This document shows positions 16,658 to 26,292 of a stretch of DNA of 64,000 nucleotides, one piece after another; positions within the stretch are counted from its first letter, which is position 1; every line of letters starts with the position of its first letter. Under the pieces are notes generated by a model. That model worked only from the letters and a program-made list of their open reading frames with translations, was not told the DNA's origin and ran no database searches. Both the position numbers and the translations under genes were made by a program. Source of the stretch: Ruminococcus_C callidus (GTDB lineage Bacteria; Bacillota; Clostridia; Oscillospirales; Ruminococcaceae); NCBI RefSeq assembly GCF_049562855.1, contig NZ_CP186925.1, forward strand, positions 1-64,000. The letters run 5' to 3'.

Positions 16658-18178
16658 TCACTCCTCCTCTCCCTCGTGCAGCATTTCGATCAGATTTTTC
16701 GGCTGGTTCTTTTTCTTCTTTTTGTTGCGGAAGTGGAAGAACACTGCCGCGGCGATCAGCACCACGACCACCAGAATGATCCATGTGAAGTTCTGATTCA
16801 GCCATTCAGAGCGATAGCCCTCAAACGCCTTATCGTACAAATTGCGGGACTGTGCCAGCTTGGCATATTTCATTGCCTCTTTATAGTTGCCCTCATTATA
16901 GAGTGCCGACGAGATGCCGATATACGCCATCTGGTAATTGCCGTCCCGCTTGAGCACCTCCCGCCACGGCTCCAGTGCCTCAGCATAATAGCCGGCGTTG
17001 TACAGAGCCACGGCATTGTGTACAATGCCCCCGAACTCGGTTTCGGTGAAAATGGTAACGGTATTCTTCATGGCATCCGAAACATAGATGTTCTTGCCCA
17101 TGGTTTCCACCGCGGAAACTTTCATGGAAAAGCCGCCCAGCTGGTCGGCTGTGGTACCCAGAATGAACAGCAGGCTGCCGTCCTCGTCGTACTGGAACAC
17201 CCGTCCGGTTTCCAGATCCAGACAGTTGATGCGTCCCATGTCGTCAATATCGATGTCCACCATCTGGGTGGTGTAGTTCTCATTGGCGGTGGAATCATAA
17301 ACAGAGTTCAGATCACCGAATGTCGCCTCCAGCACGGAGAACAGGTTATAGCCGGCAGGGTTGACCTTTTTCACACGGTCCGCCTCGGAGGAGGAGGACT
17401 GTGTGACGGTGTAGATGAAGCCCTCATCGTCAATGTCAAAACTGGTGATGCCTGCCGCCACGTTACGGGAGGAATTCGCCCGCATTTCATCGGTGGCGAT
17501 CATGTTCCAGAAGTAGTTCGCCACCACTTCCGCAGTAGCGTCCACGGAGTTGGCACCGAAATAGCCCTGAAATTCGCCGTCGCTGTTGAACATGGCAGAG
17601 CCGTTGGTGATATTGTTCAGCACCATGTAGATATTGCCCGCCTTGTCCACAACGACTTTCTGGGGCTTAAAGGTTTCGTTTTCATATAATGTGGAGTCCG
17701 GCCGTGTCAGTTCCAGCTGCACATTGCCGTCCAGATCACACACCAGCAGACGGGAATTTCCGGTGTCTGCGATGTACATGCACTGGGTTTCCCGGGACAC
17801 ATAGATGCCCTCGGGATCTTTCAGTGTGGTTTCGCCGTCCGTGGTTTTCAGCTTGTCATAGATTCTGGTCGCCTTGGAAAAGCCGCTGTCTGTGACAACG
17901 ATGCGGTTGTTGCCGCTGTCCGCAATGTAAAAACGGTCCTCCCAGTCCCGAAACAAATCGGAGGGGGTATTGAACGCACCGCAGCCCAGATCCAGACCGC
18001 TGACAGCACGCTGTGCCGCATAGCCTGCCTGTGACGGTGTCGCTTCGTCCCAGCGGTCGTAGTTATAGACGTTGTAATGTTCCGCCGAAACTGCCGGCAT
18101 GCCGATCGCCGCCGTCAGCGTCAGCACGGACAGACACGCCGCCGCCAGATGATTTGCCTTTTTCTGCAAAGTCTTCAC
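16658..18178 (-). CDS. NHL-repeat and TPR membrane-anchored protein
   Basis: A 506-residue protein with an N-terminal signal segment (LAAACLSVLTLTAAIGMPAVSA). NHL-type beta-propeller repeats recur as FYIADSGNNRIVV, MYIADTGNSRLLV, INCLDLETGRVFQYD and IYVSDAMKNTVTIF (residues ~60-380). TPR-like helices follow (VALYNAGYYAEALEPWREVL onward, ~385-450), then one transmembrane span and a Lys-rich tail. Topology implies the propeller is outside the cell. GGGAGG abuts the GTG at 18178; an in-frame TTG at 18169 has better spacing. Likely an accessory extracellular scaffold of the uptake system. Confidence 0.8.
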   Translation of the reverse strand: MKTLQKKANHLAAACLSVLTLTAAIGMPAVSAEHYNVYNYDRWDEATPSQAGYAAQRAVSGLDLGCGAFNTPSDLFRDWEDRFYIADSGNNRIVVTDSGFSKATRIYDKLKTTDGETTLKDPEGIYVSRETQCMYIADTGNSRLLVCDLDGNVQLELTRPDSTLYENETFKPQKVVVDKAGNIYMVLNNITNGSAMFNSDGEFQGYFGANSVDATAEVVANYFWNMIATDEMRANSSRNVAAGITSFDIDDEGFIYTVTQSSSSEADRVKKVNPAGYNLFSVLEATFGDLNSVYDSTANENYTTQMVDIDIDDMGRINCLDLETGRVFQYDEDGSLLFILGTTADQLGGFSMKVSAVETMGKNIYVSDAMKNTVTIFTETEFGGIVHNAVALYNAGYYAEALEPWREVLKRDGNYQMAYIGISSALYNEGNYKEAMKYAKLAQSRNLYDKAFEGYRSEWLNQNFTWIILVVVVLIAAAVFFHFRNKKKKKNQPKNLIEMLHEGEEE

Positions 18179-18185
18179 CCTCCCT

Positions 18186-19073
18186 TTAGTCCTTGATTCC
18201 GGAATGTGCCATGGTTTCGATGACCTGCCGCTGTGCCAGCATAAAGATGACGATCGGCGGCACCAGCATGAACACGGCGGCTGCCATTGCCACGCCGGCT
18301 CTCGCCAGACCGGCAGATGCTGCCTGCTGTACCACGGTGGGCAGCGTTTTCAGGGATTCGCTGAACACCAGCGTGCCGCCCTGAATGTTCCAAGCCGCCT
18401 GGAACGAGAAGATGATGACAGTCATCAGTGCCGGCTTCTGGTTCGGCATGACCACCTGCCAGCAGATGCGGAACATATCTGCTCCGTCTACCTTTGCCGC
18501 TTCGATCATGGCATCGGGCACCTGCGTCATGGACTGCCGCATCAGGAACAGGTTCATGGGGGCAGCGACAGAGGGCAGGATCAGTGCCCAGTAGGTATCG
18601 ATCATGCCCATTTTTGCCATGACCATATACTGCATGATGTAGATGACGTTACTCTGATACAGCAGGGCAACGACGATGATCGCGTTGATCGCCTTGGCAC
18701 CGGGGAAGCGTACCTTTGCCAGACAGAACGCCGCCATTGCGGAGAACACCACCTGACACACGGTAACGGATACGGTAACAAAGACGCTGTTGAATACATA
18801 ACGGGAGAACGGCACCCACAGGTCGGAACAGAGTCGGAACATGGCACTGTAGTTGGACAGCGTGGGGTCGATGACGTACAGCTTCGGCGGGAACACGAAC
18901 AGTTCCTGCACCGGCTTCAGGGACATGACCACTGCCAGATAAATGGGCAGTGCCATGAACAGTGCCAGCACCAGCAGAAAGACGAAAATGCCGACAGTGC
19001 CGCCGATCTTATGTCCGGCACGCTTGGCGGAAACCTTCAGGTGTGTGCCGTATACCTTTTCTTTTTTTGCCAT
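18186..19073 (-). CDS. Carbohydrate ABC transporter permease (MalG-type)
   Basis: A 295-residue permease. The EAA loop IEAAKVDGADMFRICWQVVMP lies near residues 195-215, and six spans are predicted. It pairs with the MalF-type gene upstream (12-base gap). The operon therefore has two full permease pairs but one solute-binding protein. Confidence 0.88.
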   Translation of the reverse strand: MAKKEKVYGTHLKVSAKRAGHKIGGTVGIFVFLLVLALFMALPIYLAVVMSLKPVQELFVFPPKLYVIDPTLSNYSAMFRLCSDLWVPFSRYVFNSVFVTVSVTVCQVVFSAMAAFCLAKVRFPGAKAINAIIVVALLYQSNVIYIMQYMVMAKMGMIDTYWALILPSVAAPMNLFLMRQSMTQVPDAMIEAAKVDGADMFRICWQVVMPNQKPALMTVIIFSFQAAWNIQGGTLVFSESLKTLPTVVQQAASAGLARAGVAMAAAVFMLVPPIVIFMLAQRQVIETMAHSGIKD

Positions 19074-19085
19074 ACTGCACCCCCC

Positions 19086-20018
19086 TTAGTCCATATACTT
19101 GCTGAGGACTTTGCCGATCAGCTTGTTCAGAATATACATGACCACAAACAGAATCATACAGATCGCAGAGGCATAGCCCATTTCATAGCGGATCCAGCCG
19201 TAGTCATAGGCGTGGTTCATAATGGTGTGTGCCTTGTAATCGGTACTGGGGAAGCCCACCAGATTCTGTGATACCGTGCCGGCGGTAAAGGAGCTGACGA
19301 TCTGCATGACTGCTGCGAACATCAGCTGCGGTCCCATGGACGGGATCGTGATATAGATCAGTTCCTGCCAGCGGCTCTTGATGCCCTCAATGGCACCTGC
19401 TTCATACTGGGAACGGTCGATGTTCTGGAAGCCGGCACGGAGTGCCAGAAATCCGGCACCCAGACTGATCCACATCTGGACAACGATGGTAACACCCAGC
19501 ACATAGCTGCCGTCCGTCAGCCACTGGATCGGTGCATTGATTAGTCCCAGATCCAGCAGGAACGAGTTCAGATAGCCGTAGGAGTCGCCGCTGAAGATCA
19601 GCTTCCAGACGGTGTACACGTTCGCCATAGACGGAGCGTAGAAGATCAGGGTGAAGATCGTGCGGAGTTTCGGGTGCAGCTCATTGATGAGCCACGCCAG
19701 CAGGAAGCACAGCACATAGCTGATCGGTCCTGTGAACAGGGCAAACACCAGCGTAACACGAATGGACTGGATAAAGACCTTGTCCGCGAGGAACAGGGTG
19801 GTGTAGTTGGACAGTCCTATGAATTTCGGCATCTGTACCATGTTGAAGTCCGTAAAGCCCATAGGCAGGGACATCAGCACCGGCACGATGGTAAATACCA
19901 AGAAAAACAGCATGAACGGAGCGATCATGAGATAGCTTGCCTTGTTCTGCTTCACCGCCAGCCACGTGAGCCGCCGGTTTTCCTGTCGGGTTCTTTTGCC
20001 AATCTCGGCAGTATCCAA
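19086..20018 (-). CDS. Sugar ABC transporter permease (MalF-type)
   Basis: A 310-residue permease. The EAA loop is YEAGAIEGIKSRWQELIYITIP, which contacts the ATPase. It starts with TTG at 20018, with GGAGGGAA placed seven bases upstream. Six spans are predicted, the first at ~30-52 after a basic N-terminus. Confidence 0.88.
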   Translation of the reverse strand: MDTAEIGKRTRQENRRLTWLAVKQNKASYLMIAPFMLFFLVFTIVPVLMSLPMGFTDFNMVQMPKFIGLSNYTTLFLADKVFIQSIRVTLVFALFTGPISYVLCFLLAWLINELHPKLRTIFTLIFYAPSMANVYTVWKLIFSGDSYGYLNSFLLDLGLINAPIQWLTDGSYVLGVTIVVQMWISLGAGFLALRAGFQNIDRSQYEAGAIEGIKSRWQELIYITIPSMGPQLMFAAVMQIVSSFTAGTVSQNLVGFPSTDYKAHTIMNHAYDYGWIRYEMGYASAICMILFVVMYILNKLIGKVLSKYMD

Positions 20019-20037
20019 GGGGATTCCCTCCTTCTCT

Positions 20038-23000
20038 TTAAGAGTCTAATCCGAGGTTTTCACGCTTTCTGGTGATCTCCTCGTTGATGTCCCGATTGTA
20101 CGACATCAGCGTATCACGGGGGTTCTCGTTATTGTTGACCACGTCACGGAATGCGTTCATCACGTTTCGGGTGACAGAGTATGATGCCGGAATGATCGGG
20201 ATCTCTTCCAGTTCGTCCATGGCTCCCAGAATGGTGTCCGCCTCGTCCGTGGACCATGCCAGCTGGGTAAGTGCCTCGGTATTCGCCGTTGCGTACCGTC
20301 CCATTTGTCCCAGCAGTCCCTCGATCTGGGTACCGTATTCCACCTGTACTTCGGTGGAGCAGAACCACTTGAGGAACGTCCATGCATTGTCCATGCCGTT
20401 GGTCTTTTTGTCTACCTTATTGAAGATGACTGCACCGGTGTTGTTGGAGTTGACGGCGTGAGAAATGGTGCCGTCCTCCTGCAAAGTGCCCGGAATGGGA
20501 GCGAAGCCCCACAGCCCGTCGATTTCCGGAGCCGCCACTGCCAGCTGGTTGAAGAAGGTGCAGTAGTCGGAAACCACAATGGGATATTCTCCCGTCCGGA
20601 ACCGGCTGAATGCATCATACTGCTGGTCGAAGTCGTACTTGGTATAGAAGTCTGTCCACATCTCGAATGCATCGATCGCCGCATTGGTGTCGAATGTGGT
20701 CTTTGTCTGTGCACTATTATAATAGTTCTGTCCACGCTGGAGCAGGAGCGAAGCAAAGGTCAGACCGGATTCGGTCGCCGCAGAAATGGTTGCCTGATTG
20801 GCATCTGCCGCTACCGCCGGCAGCACCAGACCGGCAGACATGTAACTCCGCTGGAGGGCGGGAAGCATATCGATCAGTTCCTCCCACGTCTGCGGTGCCT
20901 GCGTGAAGCCCAGTTCACTGAGCACGTCCTTACGGTAGAACATCATTGCCCAGCTGCGTGTCAGCGGCAGGCCGTAGGTGCCGCCCTCATACTGATAGGG
21001 CACCATTGCCGTATCCTGATACAGCCTGGTCATTTCGTCGTAGCCGTCCATCTGGGAAACGTCTGCCAGCAGTCCGCGGGCTGCCAGATTGACAGGAAAT
21101 TCGCCGCCGAGGAACAGTGCCACGTCCGGCCCCTTGTCCGCCAGTGTGGCTTCTACGACACCGCCGACTACCAGATTGATCGAGATCGGCACGTTGTACT
21201 GCTGCTGGAATTCGGATTCCACCAGATCTTTGACCACCTGTGCCTGATCGCGTCCCAGCGAAACCCATACTTCAATGGCATCATCGCCGGTGGTGGAGGA
21301 CAGCGAGCTGTAATCCTCGTCCCACGACGCGGTGAAACGCTGGAAACTATAGGAGAGTGCACTCCAGAAGCCTGCCTTGGCAGAGGGGAAGTCTGCGTCC
21401 GGAGAAGCCAGTTCCAGATAGTCCACTTCCAGCGGCTGGTCGCGGTAGTCCCGCATCCACGAGGACAGGGAAGTGATATAGTCCTTGATCTGGGACAGGT
21501 AATTCGGAATTTGCAGGGGTTCGCTGATGCACTTGTCCAGAATGACTGTCATCTGTTCCAGAGAAGCGGCTTCAGAACCCTTGGAGTTTGCCAGCGACTC
21601 GATATGTCCCTGAATGGCTTTCAGTTCGTCAGAGATCCGCTGGAATTCGTCCACCAGTTCCGGAATCTTTTCATGTACATAATAGTCGGTGTACTTGTCC
21701 GGCTCCGGACCAGTGATCATTACGATCTTTCGGTAATACGTATTCAGATCCAGCACGATCGCGTCCAGCTGCCGCATGGAGTCGCCGATCTCGCCGGGAA
21801 TTACTTCCATGGTAATGGTGTGGTCTTCGCCGGCAGTGAGGTACACATACACGTCCTCGCCGTCGTCGTTCTGGACGGTAGTCATGCGGAAATCGGTGTC
21901 ATAGTAAAATTTCACCTGATCGAATTCCTCGCTGGGAACCTTGCCGTCAATGTAGATGCGGCGGTTGGAGTAAAATCCACGCATTTCCTCCTGCCGTGCC
22001 TTGATACCCAGCTTGTACCAGCCGTCGCCGGCGAGGGTGCCTGCATCTACCTGCCATGTAATGGTCTGGAGTGCCTTTTCCCAGTTGCCGCTGCCGATGG
22101 TGTTATACAGCATGTGCTTCGGGTCGGAAGGGGAAATGGAACTGGAGGAATTGTCATAGGTCGGATACAGCACGGAATCCGATTTCAGCACGGCGTTTTC
22201 GCCCTCGATGCGAACCACACCAGAGGGCGTACTGTCCTTGGAAACGGACGCATTGACGCTGCTGACATAGGTGTCATAATCGGAAACTTCTTCCGGCTGT
22301 GCAAAGCGAATGGTTTCCAGTGCAAAATACGCCTTTTCGGAAGAAAGGGTGATCTCGTGCGTGCCCTTTTCCAGATAGAAGAACACCGGCTCATTGAACA
22401 GACCGTCGGAATCGCCCAGCCATGTGGTCTGCCACAATTCGATCTGTTCCTGTGCCGGGCGTACCTGATTGCCCACGTCATCGGTCTTGATCTCAGTCTT
22501 GTTCTGGTAGACCTTGTTCAGTTTCAGACGGGAAGCGGTGTCATAGGGCACCTCGCCGTCAATTGCCAGAGAAACGGAGATCTCCGAGGTATTGGAAACG
22601 ATGGGGCAATAGGTCATCTGCACGGAATAGATGCCGGTTTCCGGCACGTTCATCTGGTAGCTGAAGCTGCCCTCCGCGTTGTTCCAGATCAGGGCATTGT
22701 TCCGAGATTCTCCGTTTTTGTCAGTATAGCTGCCTGCTTCATAGCTTTCGCAGTCTGCCTTTTGAAAATTCGCACCGGAAACGGCGATCTCCGCCGCCGG
22801 ACGGGGCTGCTCCGCATACTGGTCGTAGTAATCGCTGTAGGTTTCCTGCTCCTCATAGGTGAGGTCGCCGCCGGTATCCGATACCGCCTTCTCCGCAGAT
22901 GCCGCTGTGGTCTGCACCGTGTCGGTCTTTGCCGCAAATGCCGCCGTCGCAGGAAGTGCCGCCGCTGTCATCAGACAAGCCAGTACTGCGGCGGCTGCAC

Positions 23001-23103
23001 GTTTGTGCCATTTGTAATTCGCCAAGGCTGTTCCACCCTTCTTTCTGTCCGCCGTGGCTTTTGGGGGACGGACGTATTTTTTCGGCAGCACCACACTTTG
23101 CAT
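20038..23103 (-). CDS. Very large extracellular solute-binding protein with galactose-binding-like domains
   Basis: A protein of ~1000 residues. The signal peptide (HKRAAAAVLACLMTAAALP...) is followed by two carbohydrate-module-like regions (IAVSGANFQKADCESYEAGSY and VVRIEGENAVLKSDS onward). A helical stretch comes next (~470-570), then a type 1 solute-binding domain (IEVWVSLGRDQAQVVKDLVE onward, with GPDVALFLGGEF and YGLPLTRSWAMMFYRKDVL). No lipobox cysteine was found, so retention may be by other means. ATG at 23103 has AAGGTGG upstream but leaves a 36-residue stretch before the signal core. TTG at 23025 (AAGGGTGG upstream) gives a normal signal peptide and may be the true start. First gene of the operon. 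Confidence 0.85.
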   Translation of the reverse strand: MQSVVLPKKYVRPPKATADRKKGGTALANYKWHKRAAAAVLACLMTAAALPATAAFAAKTDTVQTTAASAEKAVSDTGGDLTYEEQETYSDYYDQYAEQPRPAAEIAVSGANFQKADCESYEAGSYTDKNGESRNNALIWNNAEGSFSYQMNVPETGIYSVQMTYCPIVSNTSEISVSLAIDGEVPYDTASRLKLNKVYQNKTEIKTDDVGNQVRPAQEQIELWQTTWLGDSDGLFNEPVFFYLEKGTHEITLSSEKAYFALETIRFAQPEEVSDYDTYVSSVNASVSKDSTPSGVVRIEGENAVLKSDSVLYPTYDNSSSSISPSDPKHMLYNTIGSGNWEKALQTITWQVDAGTLAGDGWYKLGIKARQEEMRGFYSNRRIYIDGKVPSEEFDQVKFYYDTDFRMTTVQNDDGEDVYVYLTAGEDHTITMEVIPGEIGDSMRQLDAIVLDLNTYYRKIVMITGPEPDKYTDYYVHEKIPELVDEFQRISDELKAIQGHIESLANSKGSEAASLEQMTVILDKCISEPLQIPNYLSQIKDYITSLSSWMRDYRDQPLEVDYLELASPDADFPSAKAGFWSALSYSFQRFTASWDEDYSSLSSTTGDDAIEVWVSLGRDQAQVVKDLVESEFQQQYNVPISINLVVGGVVEATLADKGPDVALFLGGEFPVNLAARGLLADVSQMDGYDEMTRLYQDTAMVPYQYEGGTYGLPLTRSWAMMFYRKDVLSELGFTQAPQTWEELIDMLPALQRSYMSAGLVLPAVAADANQATISAATESGLTFASLLLQRGQNYYNSAQTKTTFDTNAAIDAFEMWTDFYTKYDFDQQYDAFSRFRTGEYPIVVSDYCTFFNQLAVAAPEIDGLWGFAPIPGTLQEDGTISHAVNSNNTGAVIFNKVDKKTNGMDNAWTFLKWFCSTEVQVEYGTQIEGLLGQMGRYATANTEALTQLAWSTDEADTILGAMDELEEIPIIPASYSVTRNVMNAFRDVVNNNENPRDTLMSYNRDINEEITRKRENLGLDS

Positions 23104-23235
23104 ATAATGCCACCTTGACTATCTGTGCAAATCGGACAGACAGCCGTTTTTTCTGCTGATGACCGCATGATCGGCGGTGCACCACCGTGGGAATTCTACA
23201 AATTATACAGAAATCCCGCAAAACAGTTCTTAAAT

Positions 23236-23264
23236 ATTATAGCAATTTCCGATGAAAATGTCAA
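23236..23264 (-). promoter_or_regulatory. Sigma-A promoter of the sugar ABC operon
   Basis: On the minus strand, TTGACA (23264-23259), 17 bases and TATAAT (23241-23236): a consensus promoter ~130 bases before the first gene. Confidence 0.85.
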
Positions 23265-23534
23265 GCTGGTGAAAATTGGGGCGATTTTTTTGACCGATTT
23301 GTGAAAATCGTCAAAAGCGGCGAAATTGCGTGGTTTTTTCGACATTTCGCCACAGATCCTGCACATGCCTGCAAACAGAAACAGAAAAATTTTTTGTGAC
23401 GGAATCCAGAACGCTCAAATTGTGCAAACAGTTTAGGCAATACCGGGGTCGGCGGCGGGGAATCGGAGAACGCAAAAGCATGAAAAAGTCATCTGTCATT
23501 ACCATTTTTGATATGCTTCGCCAAATGTTGTCAA

Positions 23535-23706
23535 GGCAATACCGCACAAAGATTGTGCGACAGATGCGTCGTCAAATTTTTCGTCAGATGAAACAAAAAG
23601 CGGAGTGAATACTGGATGTATTCACGAGCATTTTTGTGAAATATGACGGGAAATTTGCAAGCAGATGGCGTGCAAAGTCGCCAGACGCTCTTTGTGCGGT
23701 ATTGCC
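23535..23706. mobile_element. MITE B1 (172 bp, GGCAATACC termini)
   Basis: Terminal inverted repeats GGCAATACCGCACAAAG and its complement, with TCAA duplicated at both sides (23531-23534 and 23707-23710). Non-coding. It is nearly identical to B2, B3, B4, B6 and B7. Between it and the ABC promoter (23270-23530) no other feature was seen. Confidence 0.92.
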
Positions 23707-23716
23707 TCAATGCTAA

Positions 23717-23762
23717 GAAAACACCGCACAAAGCCGTCAGACGGGCTTTATGCGGTGTTTTC
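23717..23762. mobile_element. Short MITE derivative (46 bp), likely terminator of the DUF4097 operon
   Basis: Ends GAAAACACCGCAC and GTGCGGTGTTTTC-like, with an internal AAAGCC/GGCTTT stem and CTAA/TTAA flanks. It sits 31 bases after the DUF4097 stop and folds into one hairpin, so it could end that transcript. Confidence 0.7.
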
Positions 23763-23793
23763 TTAAAAGTCTGCTCTCTCTGCTGCAACGCAG

Positions 23794-24840
23794 TCATTCC
23801 GTAAACGTAACAGTGGCATCTACAACGGTCTTATCGCCGCTGATCAGGATCTGGTTCCGGCTGCTGTCATTCAGAGAGCCGGCGGCGTAAGAGTAACCAA
23901 CATTATAGTCGCTGTTTTTGCCGTGGAGATTCAGCTGTACATCGCCGTAGTCCATGGCAATGGTGTTCTTGCCGTACAGGGCGGTATCAATGGTGCTGAA
24001 ATCCCCGAATTCCAGATCAAAGCTGCTGTTCCAGAGGGTACTGGTTTCGCAGTGCACATCACCGTCGAAAATGGTGAACGCACTGAACTGTGCCTGATCG
24101 GTTTCGGTAAACCTCTGCAATTTTAAGCTGCCGTAGTCCAGTTCCATTTCGCTGCTGCCACAGGACACGTCTGTCAGCCGCACATCACCGGCATCGTTTT
24201 TCACCTTACAGAGGTTTCCGATCTCTGTCTGCTTGACAGTGAGGTCACCGTAGTCCAGCTCCAGGGAAGCTGTGCCGCTGACAATGCTGTCTGACAGCAA
24301 CAGATCGCCGGCATCATTATCCGCAGTCAGGTTTGCCGCAGTGACATTTTTCACCTGACAATCGCCGTAGTCCAGATCGACAGACAGGGTGCTGACATGA
24401 ATGCCAGAAATGGTACAGTCGCCGGCATGGTTGGCAATGGCAACGGCTCTGTATTCGGCGGGCAGGGTGACGGTGATCTTTGCGGCAGGGGCATGGAACG
24501 GGTGAAATCCGAAATGGGTGTAGCTGTACCACGGTTCGGAATCGGAATTCAGCTGGATTTGCAGCGTGTCGTCTTCTACGGCAACATGGTAGCTGTTCTG
24601 CGGCACATTTTCAGCAGTAATGGAAAATTTGCTGCCGTTTTGGACTGTCACTTCGGCGTTGTCAACGTCCATGAGCACAGAGGTAAATGCTTCCGAGGGT
24701 GTGTCGGTCTGGTCGATGAGGTGCAGGTTTTCCCGATAGCGGTTCTGATCCAGTGCTCCGGCACAAACCGCTGCACCACAGCAGATCGTTCCGGCACAAA
24801 GGCAGCTGACACCGGCAATGATCCAAGGTTTCATTTTCAT
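23794..24840 (-). CDS. DUF4097 family beta-repeat protein
   Basis: A 348-residue protein with an N-terminal membrane segment (IAGVSCLCAGTICCGAAVCAG) and a repetitive beta-solenoid-like body. The unit L-x-LDYGDLTVKQTEIGNLCKVKNDAGDVRLTD recurs, with LDYGD or NDAGD alternating. This pattern is the DUF4097 family. These genes typically follow PadR and HAAS-domain genes, as here, in operons thought to respond to envelope stress; function is unproven. Last gene of the operon. Confidence 0.85.
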   Translation of the reverse strand: MKMKPWIIAGVSCLCAGTICCGAAVCAGALDQNRYRENLHLIDQTDTPSEAFTSVLMDVDNAEVTVQNGSKFSITAENVPQNSYHVAVEDDTLQIQLNSDSEPWYSYTHFGFHPFHAPAAKITVTLPAEYRAVAIANHAGDCTISGIHVSTLSVDLDYGDCQVKNVTAANLTADNDAGDLLLSDSIVSGTASLELDYGDLTVKQTEIGNLCKVKNDAGDVRLTDVSCGSSEMELDYGSLKLQRFTETDQAQFSAFTIFDGDVHCETSTLWNSSFDLEFGDFSTIDTALYGKNTIAMDYGDVQLNLHGKNSDYNVGYSYAAGSLNDSSRNQILISGDKTVVDATVTFTE

Positions 24841-24844
24841 TTTT

Positions 24845-25177
24845 TTAATTGCTCCTTTCAGTGGTCTGCAATGCCTGTTTCAGCTGGGCAAACTGTTCTG
24901 CCGGCAGCGTCAGCGTGACATCGGAATCGGAGGGAAACAGGGGCAGCCGCGGACGAACGGAAAGTGTGGTGCCCCGTTGTTTGGTGATACAGCGGTCTGC
25001 GGTTCGAATGGACGTGGATTTTCCGGAACGGATCGAAAGGTGTTCCAGCTGAATGGTTTCCACGGCTGCCGGTGCAGCGGTCTGAGATCTTGCCCACGGC
25101 GAAAAGGAACCCGTGGCACCCCAGCCCAGCAGCACCAGCCCATAGGCGGCAGCGACGACAAGAATTCGTTTTTTCAC
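24845..25177 (-). CDS. Small membrane-anchored protein of the PadR/HAAS operon
   Basis: A 110-residue protein, not recognised as a named family. An N-terminal hydrophobic segment (ILVVAAAYGLVLLGWGA) is followed by an extracellular region ending in a helix (LPAEQFAQLKQALQ). It begins with GTG at 25177, overlapping the HAAS-gene stop as GTGA, so it is translationally coupled. A longer frame upstream overlaps the HAAS gene and is not coding. Confidence 0.65.
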   Translation of the reverse strand: MKKRILVVAAAYGLVLLGWGATGSFSPWARSQTAAPAAVETIQLEHLSIRSGKSTSIRTADRCITKQRGTTLSVRPRLPLFPSDSDVTLTLPAEQFAQLKQALQTTERSN

Positions 25178-25725
25178 TGGGTTTCGTCCCCTTTCAGCAC
25201 AAAGTGCAGCATTTTTTTCGTGGTAAATATGGTGAACCGGACAATGCTCTTGCACGCCAGCCAGATGGGATAGGCAACGAGAATGCCGACACCGCCGCTG
25301 CCCAGTCCGAAGCCCAGCAGCATCAGAGCGGTGGGAACGTCCTGAAATACGGTAATTACAAAGCTGAACAGTCCGCCCAGCAGAGTGGCTCCCAGCGAAA
25401 CGGGAATGCATATCAGCACGATCAGGGCGGTGAGCAGCAGGCTGTACCATGTGACCAGCAGCGGCAGCCAGATGTAAAAGGTGCATGCCAGAACGATCAG
25501 CTTTGCCGTGCGGTTCGAGTGTTTTATGACAGCGGGCTGGGGAGAAATGCCATTCTCCCGCAGGATCTGCTGTGCCAGTGCTTCCGGTGTGCCCAGTGCG
25601 GCACGTTCTTCTTCGCTGGCATCTTCCAGAAATTCCAGATAATAGCGGATCGTTTCCTGCCGTTCCGCTGCCGGCATGAGAGAAAGTGCTCGTTCCAGAC
25701 GGGCACAGTATACTTGTGGTGTCAT
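25174..25725 (-). CDS. HAAS/DUF1700 domain membrane protein
   Basis: A 183-residue protein. The N-terminal HAAS helix pair (ERALSLMPAAERQETIRYYLEFLEDAS) is followed by EALAQQIL and three to four membrane spans. Families with this layout sit between PadR regulators and DUF4097 proteins and are thought to bind or modulate them at the membrane. The position here is exactly that. Confidence 0.82.
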   Translation of the reverse strand: MTPQVYCARLERALSLMPAAERQETIRYYLEFLEDASEEERAALGTPEALAQQILRENGISPQPAVIKHSNRTAKLIVLACTFYIWLPLLVTWYSLLLTALIVLICIPVSLGATLLGGLFSFVITVFQDVPTALMLLGFGLGSGGVGILVAYPIWLACKSIVRFTIFTTKKMLHFVLKGDETQ

Positions 25726-25776
25726 AGGAATATCGCTCCTTTTTGATGATTGCTTTTTGGATCATGAGGGGTTGCC

Positions 25777-26091
25777 CTAGTTCTTCTCGTCCAGAAAGAA
25801 GTCTACCTGTTGTTTATAGTTGAGCCACTCTTTCCGGTACTGTTCCAGCAGTGCCCTGCCGGAAACTGTGATGCGGTAGTACCGACGGTTTCGCCCTTGA
25901 TAGGGGCGGTCATAGGTGGTAAGGCTGCCGTTCTTTTGCAGCCGCCGCAGCACCGGATACAAGGTGGATTCTGAAACGGCAAAGTGTTCCTGAATGTCCT
26001 TGGTGATCTGATAGCCGTAGGTGTCCTCCTTGGTCAGCAGAGCCAGCACCATTGCATCCAGCAGCGTTGCACCAATTGAAAATGCAGACAA
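25777..26091 (-). CDS. PadR family transcriptional regulator
   Basis: A 104-residue winged-helix regulator. The recognition region is YGYQITKDIQEHFAVSESTLYPVLRRLQKNG, followed by the wing GRNRRYYRITVSG. The start is TTG at 26091 (MSAFSIGATLLDAMV) with GAGGAGG eight bases upstream. The open frame extends further upstream only through MITE B2, which should not be counted as protein. It is expected to repress its own operon (HAAS, small membrane protein, DUF4097). Confidence 0.87.
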   Translation of the reverse strand: MSAFSIGATLLDAMVLALLTKEDTYGYQITKDIQEHFAVSESTLYPVLRRLQKNGSLTTYDRPYQGRNRRYYRITVSGRALLEQYRKEWLNYKQQVDFFLDEKN

Positions 26092-26119
26092 TGGTTTCAC
26101 CTCCTCAGGGTGGGTTTTA

Positions 26120-26291
26120 GGCAATACCGCACAAAGATTGTGCGACAGATGCGTCGTCAAATTTTTTGTCAGATGAAACAAAAAGCGGAGTGAATACTTG
26201 ATGTATTCACGAGCATTTTTGTGAAATATGACGGAAAATTTGCAAGCAGATGGCGTGCAAAGTCGCCAGACGCTCTTTGTGCGGTATTGCC
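26120..26291. mobile_element. MITE B2 (172 bp)
   Basis: GGCAATACC-ended MITE with TTTA duplicated on each side (26116-26119 and 26292-26295). The right duplication contains the TraX-like gene's stop codon. It lies 28 bases upstream of the PadR start, between that operon and the gene before it. Confidence 0.92.
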
Positions 26292-26292
26292 T

